Positions 15,924-22,032 of a stretch of 25,739 nt of DNA are shown in pieces; within the stretch, counting starts at the first letter, position 1; every line of letters begins with the position of its first letter. The notes under the pieces are model-generated. The model searched no databases and had not been told where the DNA came from. It saw only the letters and a list, made by a program, of their open reading frames with translations. Both the position numbers and the translations under genes were made by a program. The stretch lies in the NCBI GenBank assembly GCA_965659745.1, contig CBFHXF010000028.1, positions 1 to 25,739 on the forward strand, written 5' to 3'. This DNA is from VMCP01 sp965659745. Lineage in GTDB: Bacteria > Bacteroidota > Bacteroidia > NS11-12g > UBA955.

Positions 15924-16644
15924 ATTGCAATTGTATAAAGGGTTGGAACGTTTGAAGGGGACTCCACCATTGAGTCCCGATTTGAATATTCCAGTTTGCT
16001 TTTTGATATAATACCGATATTCCGAGTCTTTTGGGACCGCTTCCCAATTGCAGCCAGGCATGTAAATTGCGAATCAGAGCCATTTGCGTGTACGCATAGG
16101 CATGATACGGTTTTCCTTCCTTTATGAAGTAGGCCCCGATGGTATATTCCTTTTTGGTAACCGCCCCTCCTAATGCTATTTCTATATTGTTTTGAATGTG
16201 TTGAATGCTTCCAACCAAACGATAATCACGCGTCATATAACTGCCGTGAATACCAGCGTCGAGGCTGAGATGTTTGCTTGTGTTCTGAACGAATCCCAGA
16301 TGTGAACCCATTGAAAATTGCGGGTTGAGTTTTATGAAATGAGAGGTTTGAACTTGGTATTGGTACCAATCGGGACTGCCCGAATAAGCGGCGGAAATTC
16401 GGTGTTGGTGCTTTTCGAATTGCCAATTAGACCATAATTGGGTTTGGAGTAAATCGGTACCTGAAACGGTGTTTTCGGAGTAAATTCCGAATTGTTGAGA
16501 AGCTTGAAAGTTGGGAAAAAAGCCGTTGTAAAAGGGGGAACTTAGCAGGGTATAATTCTGGGCAGAAGGGTAGGGTTGGGAATTTGCGATTTGTGCAAAA
16601 GAAATTGACGAAATCGTTCCCAGTAGCCATACCCATCGTGTCAT
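15841..16644 (-). CDS. Uncharacterised outer-membrane barrel-type protein
   Basis: Protein of 267 residues that I do not assign to a named family. It has a signal peptide (MTRWVWLLGTISSISFA) followed by amphipathic strands rich in Tyr, Trp and Gln (QTQLWSNWQFEKHQHRISAAY, GSHLGFVQNTS, DYRLVGSIQHIQNNIEIALGGAV), typical of small outer-membrane barrels. It vaguely resembles PorP/SprF-type proteins, but I see no decisive motif. The natural end of the last strand seems to be FIQLQYERQI. A polar tail of 22 residues follows and lies wholly within the overlap with the next gene. The start overlaps the MerR stop as ATGA. Confidence 0.7.
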   Translation of the reverse strand: MTRWVWLLGTISSISFAQIANSQPYPSAQNYTLLSSPFYNGFFPNFQASQQFGIYSENTVSGTDLLQTQLWSNWQFEKHQHRISAAYSGSPDWYQYQVQTSHFIKLNPQFSMGSHLGFVQNTSKHLSLDAGIHGSYMTRDYRLVGSIQHIQNNIEIALGGAVTKKEYTIGAYFIKEGKPYHAYAYTQMALIRNLHAWLQLGSGPKRLGISVLYQKANWNIQIGTQWWSPLQTFQPFIQLQYERQISGDDHGGAVMSIDKSTSRRSVN

Positions 16645-16967
16645 TCCAGCTGTTCTTTAAGTTGAATTAGTTTTTCTTTAAAGTGCCGCAATTCTTGAAT
16701 CAGCTTCAGCTTTTCGTCCGGTTTATCTGGGTTTCGGCTGATTTTCTTGCTGGCATTCGCCAATCGCATTCCTTTGTTATGAGTAAGATAGTAAATCTCC
16801 TTTAAGATTTCTATATCCTTAAGTTGATAGATCCTGTCGCCCTTTTTGTTTTTCATGGGCTGAATTTGGGGGAAGTTTTTCTCCCAAAAGCGCAAAGTAG
16901 AAGCATTCACACCGAGCATTTCGGCAACTTCTCCAATCTTGAAGTATTTCTTTGTAGTGGCTTCCAT
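16641..16967 (-). CDS. MerR-family transcriptional regulator
   Basis: Small DNA-binding regulator of 108 residues. The N-terminal winged helix-turn-helix of the MerR type is clear: YFKIGEVAEMLGVNASTLRFWEKNFPQIQP, then NKKGDRIYQLKDIEILKEIYYL. The rest is a coiled coil for dimerisation (about 75-108). No effector-binding domain or cysteine cluster follows, so it does not look like a metal sensor. It sits 2 nt after the M23 peptidase stop and overlaps the barrel gene by 4 nt. Its target is unknown; regulation of the envelope genes in its own operon is possible but not shown by the sequence. Confidence 0.93.
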   Translation of the reverse strand: MEATTKKYFKIGEVAEMLGVNASTLRFWEKNFPQIQPMKNKKGDRIYQLKDIEILKEIYYLTHNKGMRLANASKKISRNPDKPDEKLKLIQELRHFKEKLIQLKEQLE

Positions 16968-16969
16968 TT

Positions 16970-17926
16970 TTAGTCGAATCGGTTGGTTTCACGCTGCGAT
17001 AGCTCCAACATTTTTTGGAAATCTTCGTCGCTCAAATCGTTGCGATAGAAGAAGGCCGGATTAAGAGGGTTGTTATTTCTACGCACTTCGTAGTGCAAGT
17101 GAGGACCGGTAGAACGACCGGTACTTCCCACGTATCCAATTAATTGTCCGCGCTTTACTTTAGATCCGTTGCTTACCGCAAAACGCGACAAATGCGCATA
17201 AACGGTGGTATAACCGTGTCCATGATTCACAATGATATGATTTCCGTACCCCCATGCGTCAGATTGGCGTTTTACTACACGCCCGTCACCCGTAGCGTAA
17301 ACTTCCGTACCGGTTTCCGCGGTAAAATCCATTCCCCCGTGAAACGTAAACGTATGATAAAAAGGATCCAAACGATATCCAAATCCACTGGCCATGCGTT
17401 TTAGGTCTCTATTGGCCACGGGCATGATGGCCGGAATCGAATTCACTAAGTCTGATCTTTGGGAAATCAATTTAGTGAGTTGCTGGTAGCTCTTGTCTTG
17501 GGCTTCGCTAAGGGCTTTAAGTTCGGTCAGGCGTTTTTTTAATTTAATTAGAGCGTTGCCGTGCGACAATTTTAATAATTCTTGATAATCGTTATCGTCT
17601 ACCTCTTTTATTTTAGGAGGTGCTACTCCGTAAATAGCCCTGTAGATATTTTCATCTTTATCGCGTAAATCGGAAAGCGAAGCATCGAGTTCACGTAAAT
17701 CGCGTTGTAATTGCTTGATTTCAAACTCTGCAGCTTTTGTTTTTTTATCGAGAACATCATCGTAAGAGTCTGTTATAAATCGACTTATAATTACGCTTAG
17801 AATGGCAACACTTACAATAATTAAGGAACTTATTCCCAATAAACGCCACAACACATAGCCTCTGTTTTCAGAGACCTTTTCGAAGCTCAAACTCTTTTGG
17901 TTGTAGAAATATTTCGTTCTTGGCAT
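16970..17926 (-). CDS. M23-family (LytM) peptidoglycan endopeptidase
   Basis: Predicted inner-membrane-anchored murein hydrolase of 318 residues. A cytoplasmic N-terminus is followed by one membrane helix (about 27-50), a periplasmic coiled coil (about 55-160), and the LytM domain (about 178-290). The zinc site is intact: H196 and D200 (FHGGMDF) and H278 of HLH (276-278), with H245 (YAHLS) as the other active-site histidine. It should therefore cut peptide cross-links rather than act as a degenerate activator. First of the six-gene run M23, MerR, barrel, HhH barrel, pdxJ, nuclease. It lies 46 nt behind the carbonic anhydrase gene, so it may share that transcript. Confidence 0.93.
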   Translation of the reverse strand: MPRTKYFYNQKSLSFEKVSENRGYVLWRLLGISSLIIVSVAILSVIISRFITDSYDDVLDKKTKAAEFEIKQLQRDLRELDASLSDLRDKDENIYRAIYGVAPPKIKEVDDNDYQELLKLSHGNALIKLKKRLTELKALSEAQDKSYQQLTKLISQRSDLVNSIPAIMPVANRDLKRMASGFGYRLDPFYHTFTFHGGMDFTAETGTEVYATGDGRVVKRQSDAWGYGNHIIVNHGHGYTTVYAHLSRFAVSNGSKVKRGQLIGYVGSTGRSTGPHLHYEVRRNNNPLNPAFFYRNDLSDEDFQKMLELSQRETNRFD

Positions 17927-17972
17927 TCGGCGGGCTTACAATAATAAGCAATACACGACTAAAACGTGGAAA

Positions 17973-18512
17973 TTATCCGTTTATTTCCTCATAGAATTGG
18001 ATGTAAGTAGCGGCACGTTCCACATAATCATCTACATTATTTTGAATTTTAGTTTCAACTTCGGTGCTTAAGGTTTTAACAATTTTTGCGGGAACCCCTA
18101 GAACTAAGGAATACGGAGGAATTACCATCCCGGCAGGCACCAATGCATTGGCGCCAATAATAGAATACGCCCCGATTTGGGCATTGTTAAGAACGGTAGC
18201 ATGCATTCCAACGAGCACGTGATGCTCTAATTTGGCGCCATGCACAATGGCCGAATGTCCGATTACACAGTCGTTTCCAATGATGCATGGATCGCCCGGA
18301 TCGGCATGCAACACGGCATTGTCTTGGATATTACTGCGCTCGCCCACATAGATTTCATCGGTGTCGCCGCGCAATACCGCTCCAAACCAAATGCTGCAAT
18401 GGTCGGCCAACGTAACATTTCCAATAACGGAAGCCTGCGGCGCAACGAAAACACGGTTCCCTTTTTTTACGGGATTTCTAAGTGCCGAAATTAATTTATC
18501 ATGGGCATTCAT
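17973..18512 (-). CDS. Gamma-carbonic anhydrase family protein
   Basis: Left-handed beta-helix protein of 179 residues, trimeric in the family. Repeated hexapeptide turns run through residues about 20-150 (VFVAPQASVIGNVTL, GAVLRGDTDEIYVGERSNIQDNAVLH). The three zinc-ligand histidines are present at H69 (LHADPG), H86 and H91 (GHSAIVHG). Family members include carbonic anhydrases and relatives such as PaaY and YrdA, so activity on CO2 is plausible but not certain. I chose the start at 18512 because the family begins close to here and a TAAATTTG promoter box sits 5 nt upstream. A longer frame to 18581 would run through that box and into hutI. Confidence 0.9.
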   Translation of the reverse strand: MNAHDKLISALRNPVKKGNRVFVAPQASVIGNVTLADHCSIWFGAVLRGDTDEIYVGERSNIQDNAVLHADPGDPCIIGNDCVIGHSAIVHGAKLEHHVLVGMHATVLNNAQIGAYSIIGANALVPAGMVIPPYSLVLGVPAKIVKTLSTEVETKIQNNVDDYVERAATYIQFYEEING

Positions 18513-18517
18513 CGGTT

Positions 18518-18525
18518 CAAATTTA
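18518..18525 (-). promoter_or_regulatory. -7 promoter box for the gamma-carbonic anhydrase gene
   Basis: Minus-strand TAAATTTG, a full TANNTTTG match, 5 nt from the start codon at 18512. No -33 TTTG is seen at normal spacing. The divergent hutI gene has TATATTCG at 18549-18556 (one mismatch) 4 nt before its ATG, so two promoters are packed into a 48-nt gap. Confidence 0.45.
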
Positions 18526-18560
18526 AGAACTTCCGCACTGGGGTTTTGTATATTCGCAGT

Positions 18561-19805
18561 ATGAAAACGCTTTTTACCCATATTTCGAAATTAATAGGAA
18601 CTACAGCGGAGCTCAAATTCGGGGCTGAGATGGGACGTATCGATGCCATCGAGAATGCTTACTTATTAGTAGAAAATGGCTGCGTCGTTCAGATCGGCAG
18701 TATGGAAAATGCCCCTCAAGCCGATGTATATATTTCCCTCGAGAATAAAGAAGTAATACCGGGATTGGTAGACAGCCATACCCATACGGTTTTTGCCGTT
18801 CCGCGAGAAGAAGAATTTGTAATGCGCATTAAAGGAGCGAGTTACGAAGCCATTGCAGAAGCGGGTGGGGGAATTCTGAACTCGGCACGTAAACTAAGAG
18901 CCACAAGCGAAGATGCACTGTTTGAGAGTGCCAAACTCAGGGTTGCGGAAATGATTGCGCAAGGTACGACCACCCTCGAAATTAAAAGCGGCTATGGATT
19001 GAGCGTAGAATCGGAATTGAAAATGCTGCGGGTAATCAAGCGATTGAAAGAAGCGTTTCCCATTGTAATTCGGGCTACATTTTTAGGGGCTCATGCCTTT
19101 CCAGAGGCCTTTAAAGAACGCAAAGACGATTATGTGCAGCTCATCATCGAAGATATGTTGCCGGCCATTGTTGCCGAAGATTTGGCCGATCACGTGGATG
19201 TGTTCTGCGAGAGCGGATTTTTCAGTCAAACACAAGCCAATAGGGTAATTCAAGCCGCCAAAAAATACGGTTTGCCAGCGAAAATTCACGGCAACCAATT
19301 GGGTTACAGCGGTGGTGTTCAGGTGGCCGTGCAAAACGAATGTTGGAGCGTCGATCACTTAGAATTTACCCGCGAAGAAGAATGGAATGTACTTTTAGAG
19401 AGCTTCAAACAGCCTTTTGGGGGCACGCTTCCCGTGGCTTTGCCGGGTGTTTCTTATTTCCTCGGACTTCCTTATGCTAGAGGGCGTGAGATGATACAAA
19501 CCGGACTCCCTTTGGTATTGGCAACCGATTTTAATCCCGGTTCGAGTCCGGTAAACTCCCTACAAATGGTCATGTCTTTGGCCTGTACACAAATGAAATT
19601 ACTTCCGGAGGAAGCCTTTCACGCCATAACCGTTAATGCAGCTGCGGCTTTACGTTTGAGTGGCGAAGTAGGCAGCTTGGCAGTGGGGTGTCGGGCCGAC
19701 TTTTTAGTCATGAAATCTCAAAATTCCCTTGCTAAAATGCCCTATTTCGTAGGTCAAAATCAAGTAGAAGCGGTGTATATTCAAGGGGAAAAGTTCCATC
19801 GCTAA
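18561..19805 (+). CDS. hutI: Imidazolonepropionase HutI
   Basis: Amidohydrolase that opens 4-imidazolone-5-propanoate to N-formimino-L-glutamate in histidine breakdown. Length 414 residues from MKTLFTHISKLIGT. Metal ligands and motifs: H73 and H75 (LVDSHTHTVFA), KIHGNQLGYSGG with its His, SVDHLEF, and LATDFNPGSSPVNSLQMVMSLAC with the catalytic Asp. The frame reaches upstream to 18501, but those codons lie in the promoter region. No other hut genes are in the window, so the pathway must be completed elsewhere. The last 75 nt of the gene, including the stop, belong to a 70-bp tandem repeat that continues past the stop codon. Confidence 0.96.
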   Translation: MKTLFTHISKLIGTTAELKFGAEMGRIDAIENAYLLVENGCVVQIGSMENAPQADVYISLENKEVIPGLVDSHTHTVFAVPREEEFVMRIKGASYEAIAEAGGGILNSARKLRATSEDALFESAKLRVAEMIAQGTTTLEIKSGYGLSVESELKMLRVIKRLKEAFPIVIRATFLGAHAFPEAFKERKDDYVQLIIEDMLPAIVAEDLADHVDVFCESGFFSQTQANRVIQAAKKYGLPAKIHGNQLGYSGGVQVAVQNECWSVDHLEFTREEEWNVLLESFKQPFGGTLPVALPGVSYFLGLPYARGREMIQTGLPLVLATDFNPGSSPVNSLQMVMSLACTQMKLLPEEAFHAITVNAAAALRLSGEVGSLAVGCRADFLVMKSQNSLAKMPYFVGQNQVEAVYIQGEKFHR

Positions 19806-19940
19806 AATGCCCTATTTCGTTGGCCAAAATCAAGTAGAAGCGGTGTATATTCAAGGAGAGAAGTTCCATCGCTAAAATGCCCTATTTCGTAGGTCAAAAT
19901 CAAGTAGAAGAAGTTTATATCCAAGCGAAGAAGTTCAATA
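19731..19940 (+). repeat. Three tandem 70-bp copies of the hutI 3' end
   Basis: Copies lie at 19731-19800, 19801-19870 and 19871-19940. Copy 1 is the coding tail of hutI, and its stop codon TAA (19803-19805) is formed at the start of copy 2. Copies 1 and 2 differ at 4 positions, all third codon positions without amino-acid change. Copy 3 differs from copy 1 at 9 positions near its 3' half. Because 70 is not a multiple of 3, each copy is in a new frame, but each keeps its own ATG-to-stop frame: 19807-19875 (22 codons) and 19877-19951 (24 codons). Confidence 0.95.
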
Positions 19941-19951
19941 GACAATTATAG

Positions 19952-20072
19952 TTGAGAATATCGGAAGATTTCCCTGCTTAATATTCGACAAAAACGCGTT
20001 TATATCTCGACGAGCTTTTTCAAGGATGAATTTTTTTTCCCGACCTTTGTTGCTGTTTTATAAAGCTGAAAT
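19952..20072 (+). other. Intergenic DNA after the hutI repeats
   Basis: No gene is seen. Present are a weak inverted repeat GAATAT/ATATTC (19956-19961 with 19981-19986), a 10-bp palindrome AAACGCGTTT at 19992-20001, and a T8 run at 20031-20038. None forms a convincing terminator. Confidence 0.4.
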
Positions 20073-20112
20073 TTCAACATTCATAATTCAACATTCACAA
20101 CTCATAATTCAA
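20073..20112 (+). repeat. Interleaved 11-bp direct repeats in front of the bacilliredoxin gene
   Basis: TTCAACATTCA occurs at 20073-20083 and 20087-20097. TCATAATTCAA occurs at 20081-20091 and 20102-20112, 21 bp apart or two helical turns. The last repeat ends 4 nt before the ATG at 20117. It could be a leader of simple-sequence origin or a site for a regulator; the sequence alone does not decide. Confidence 0.6.
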
Positions 20113-20116
20113 AAAT

Positions 20117-20533
20117 ATGCCTTACCCAGAAATGATGGTCGCTCCCATGAGAGCCGAACTAACCAATAGCGGTTTTACCGAACTTAAAACTGCTGAAGAA
20201 GTAAATAATGCCATGAATGGCAATACCGACACTACCTTGGTAGTCGTAAACTCAGTTTGCGGTTGTGCCGCTGGAAGCTGTAGGCCAGGTGTGCTACACA
20301 GCTTAAAAGGCGATAAAAAACCTGCGAAAGTATTAACGGTTTTTGCCGGTCAAGATACCGACGCTACCGCCGCCATGCGTGAATTTATGGTTCCGTTTCC
20401 TCCGTCTTCACCTGCGGTTGCCTTATTTAAGGGGGGCGAACTGGTTCATATGGTTGAACGCCACATGATAGAAGGCCGCACGGCTGAAATGTTAGCCGAT
20501 AATTTAATGGCAGCTTATGCCGAGCATTGCTAA
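20117..20533 (+). CDS. Bacilliredoxin, BrxA/BrxB (YphP/YqiW) family
   Basis: Thioredoxin-fold protein of 138 residues. Family members remove bacillithiol from oxidised protein thiols or act as thiol-disulfide exchangers. The hallmark motif is NSVCGCAAGSCRPG with C48 and C50 forming the CGC active site. Other family segments: MPYPEMMVAPMRAELT at the start, VLTVFAGQDTDATAAMREFM, PFPPSSPAVALFKGGELVHMVERHMIEGR. It carries two cysteines beyond the usual pair, C55 in the active-site loop and the terminal C138. The following phosphatase gene starts 4 nt after the stop, so the two are probably cotranscribed. Confidence 0.95.
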   Translation: MPYPEMMVAPMRAELTNSGFTELKTAEEVNNAMNGNTDTTLVVVNSVCGCAAGSCRPGVLHSLKGDKKPAKVLTVFAGQDTDATAAMREFMVPFPPSSPAVALFKGGELVHMVERHMIEGRTAEMLADNLMAAYAEHC

Positions 20534-20537
20534 TTGC

Positions 20538-21326
20538 ATGAACGAAATACTTTTAAAAATGAAAAGCGCCTGCGATACCGTGGGCGCTTTTCAATTGGAA
20601 CATTGGAATCGCGTTAAGGCCGAAGCCGTAAACGATAAATCTTTGAATCAGTTGGTAAGCTTTGTGGACCAACAAAGCGAACAAATGTTGGTAGAAGCGT
20701 TGCTCGCTGCTGTGCCAGGGAGCACCGTAATAGGCGAGGAGTCCGCATCTAATAATCGTGTGATTACCGAATATACTTGGATCATCGACCCTTTAGACGG
20801 TACTACGAATTATTTGCACGGTCTTCCGGTATTTTCCATTTCGGTGGCTTTATTACACAATGGAGCGCCCGTTATTGGCATTGTTGATTGTCCGGTCCTG
20901 AAAGAAAGATTCACGGCTATTAAAGGACAAGGGGCATTTTTGAACGATACCCTTATTAAAGTGGCCGATAACGCCAACTTGAAAGATTCTTTATTGGCAA
21001 CGGGTTTTCCGTATCACAATTTTGCTGAAATGAACGCTTACTTAGATGTATTAACCCATTTCATGCTCAATACCCGAGGCCTGAGGCGTATGGGTTCTGC
21101 CGCTATAGATTTGGCTTATACTGCTTGCGGCCGATTCGATGCCTTTTTTGAGTTAAACCTAAGTCCATGGGATATTGCAGCCGGCATTTTATTGGTTACC
21201 GAAGCCGGCGGAGAGGTGAGTACATTCGATGGCAAGCCCGACGTAATATTCGAGAATCAAATTTTAGCATCGAGTAAAGCACTGTATCCTGAAATGGCTC
21301 AGATACTAAAGACATCTTTTTCATGA
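20538..21326 (+). CDS. Inositol monophosphatase family protein (SuhB-like)
   Basis: Metal-dependent phosphatase of 262 residues from the ATG at 20538, 4 nt after the bacilliredoxin stop. An ATG at 20517 would overlap that gene and adds nothing to the family N-terminus. Family metal-binding motifs: GEES at 66-69, DPLDGTTNY at 84-92 with D84 and D87, and LSPWDIAAG with D212. Members hydrolyse inositol phosphates, fructose 1,6-bisphosphate or 3'-phosphoadenosine 5'-phosphate (CysQ type), so the substrate is open. A perfect 10-bp hairpin lies within codons 8-19. The stop codon is part of a 7-bp inverted repeat (21321-21338). Confidence 0.92.
   Translation: MNEILLKMKSACDTVGAFQLEHWNRVKAEAVNDKSLNQLVSFVDQQSEQMLVEALLAAVPGSTVIGEESASNNRVITEYTWIIDPLDGTTNYLHGLPVFSISVALLHNGAPVIGIVDCPVLKERFTAIKGQGAFLNDTLIKVADNANLKDSLLATGFPYHNFAEMNAYLDVLTHFMLNTRGLRRMGSAAIDLAYTACGRFDAFFELNLSPWDIAAGILLVTEAGGEVSTFDGKPDVIFENQILASSKALYPEMAQILKTSFS
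20561..20592 (+). other. Terminator-like hairpin inside the start of the phosphatase gene
   Basis: GAAAAGCGCC (20561-20570) pairs perfectly with GGCGCTTTTC (20583-20592) around a 12-nt loop. A G/C-rich core followed by T4 looks like an intrinsic terminator, yet it lies in the coding sequence 23 nt after the start. It could lower read-through from the bacilliredoxin gene or hinder translation, or be chance. Confidence 0.6.
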
Positions 21327-21338
21327 CTTGTGTCATGA
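21321..21338. promoter_or_regulatory. 7-bp inverted repeat (possible operator) before the LysE-type gene
   Basis: TCATGAC, spacer TTGT, then GTCATGA: a perfect inverted repeat. It covers the stop codon of the phosphatase gene and ends 1 nt before the TTTG of the candidate -33 box for the exporter gene. Without a T run it is no terminator. Its symmetry and place suit a dimeric regulator. Confidence 0.5.
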
Positions 21339-21339
21339 A

Positions 21340-21370
21340 TTTGTCGCTTTGAGGTTTCCCTCGTAATTTG
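21340..21370 (+). promoter_or_regulatory. Candidate promoter for the LysE-type exporter gene
   Basis: TTTG at 21340-21343, then 19 nt, then GTAATTTG at 21363-21370. The spacing fits the Bacteroidota TTTG-N19-21-TANNTTTG pattern; the second box keeps TTTG but departs at its first two bases. The ATG follows 5 nt later, so the leader would be very short. Confidence 0.4.
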
Positions 21371-21375
21371 CGACT

Positions 21376-22026
21376 ATGGATTGGGTGTTGGCCGTATTAA
21401 AAGGCGTGGGTTACGGACTGTTTCTCGGTATTATGAGCATAGGTCCTACCTTTTTTGCACTCATCCAAATGGGCTTGAAAGGAGGTAAATCAGCCGGTTT
21501 GCGTATGGCAGGAGGGATTTTCTTAAGCGACTTAATGGTGGCCTTAGCTTGTTTTTTTGGCTTGGCGGAATTTTTCATCACGCCTGAGTTTCAATTAGGC
21601 TTTTCGGCATTTGCCGCTTTTGGAATTCTTTTTATGGGAGTGAGGGGCGTGGTGGTTGGTTACCGTAAATTTTTATTAAGCCTTCACAAGCCTATCGATC
21701 ATAAAACCAATTTTTTTCAAGGCTTCTTTGTGAATTTACTTAATCCTTTTGTATTGATTCTTTGGGTCGGTATTCTTGGGGCTATTACCGTGGGTCACGA
21801 CTCGGTAACTGAAGACAAATACCTCATTTTAGTAGAAATGATGGCCATTTTATTGACGGTTTTTAGCCTAGATTTGGGCAAAGTATATTTGAGCGATTAC
21901 ATTGGCAAAAAATTAAATTTCAAGATCTATTACCATGTAAGTAAATATATTGGTTACGTTCTGATAGCTATTGGCATTTATTATATGTACCATTTTTTTA
22001 AGTTATTATTGCCTGTCTTGAAATAG
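21376..22026 (+). CDS. LysE/RhtB-family amino-acid exporter
   Basis: Inner-membrane carrier of 216 residues with about six hydrophobic helices. The N-terminus shows the family pattern VGYGLFLGIMSIGPTFFALIQMGLKGGKSAGLRMAGGIFLSDLMVALACFFG, and the middle has FFQGFFVNLLNPFVLILWVG, the second conserved Asn-Pro loop. LysE-type proteins export amino acids such as lysine, threonine or homoserine lactone by proton exchange. The substrate here cannot be told. The next gene, a BASS-family carrier, starts 6 nt after the stop, so they are probably one transcript. Confidence 0.88.
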   Translation: MDWVLAVLKGVGYGLFLGIMSIGPTFFALIQMGLKGGKSAGLRMAGGIFLSDLMVALACFFGLAEFFITPEFQLGFSAFAAFGILFMGVRGVVVGYRKFLLSLHKPIDHKTNFFQGFFVNLLNPFVLILWVGILGAITVGHDSVTEDKYLILVEMMAILLTVFSLDLGKVYLSDYIGKKLNFKIYYHVSKYIGYVLIAIGIYYMYHFFKLLLPVLK

Positions 22027-22032
22027 GATTCT

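Noticed and set aside
18515..18530. GTTC-N8-GAAC inverted repeat in the carbonic anhydrase/hutI gap
   Set aside because: Arms of 4 bp are expected by chance in this length and overlap a better-explained promoter box.
19731..19940. Tandem repeats as a CRISPR array or minisatellite
   Set aside because: Units are contiguous without spacers, derive from hutI coding sequence, and number only three.
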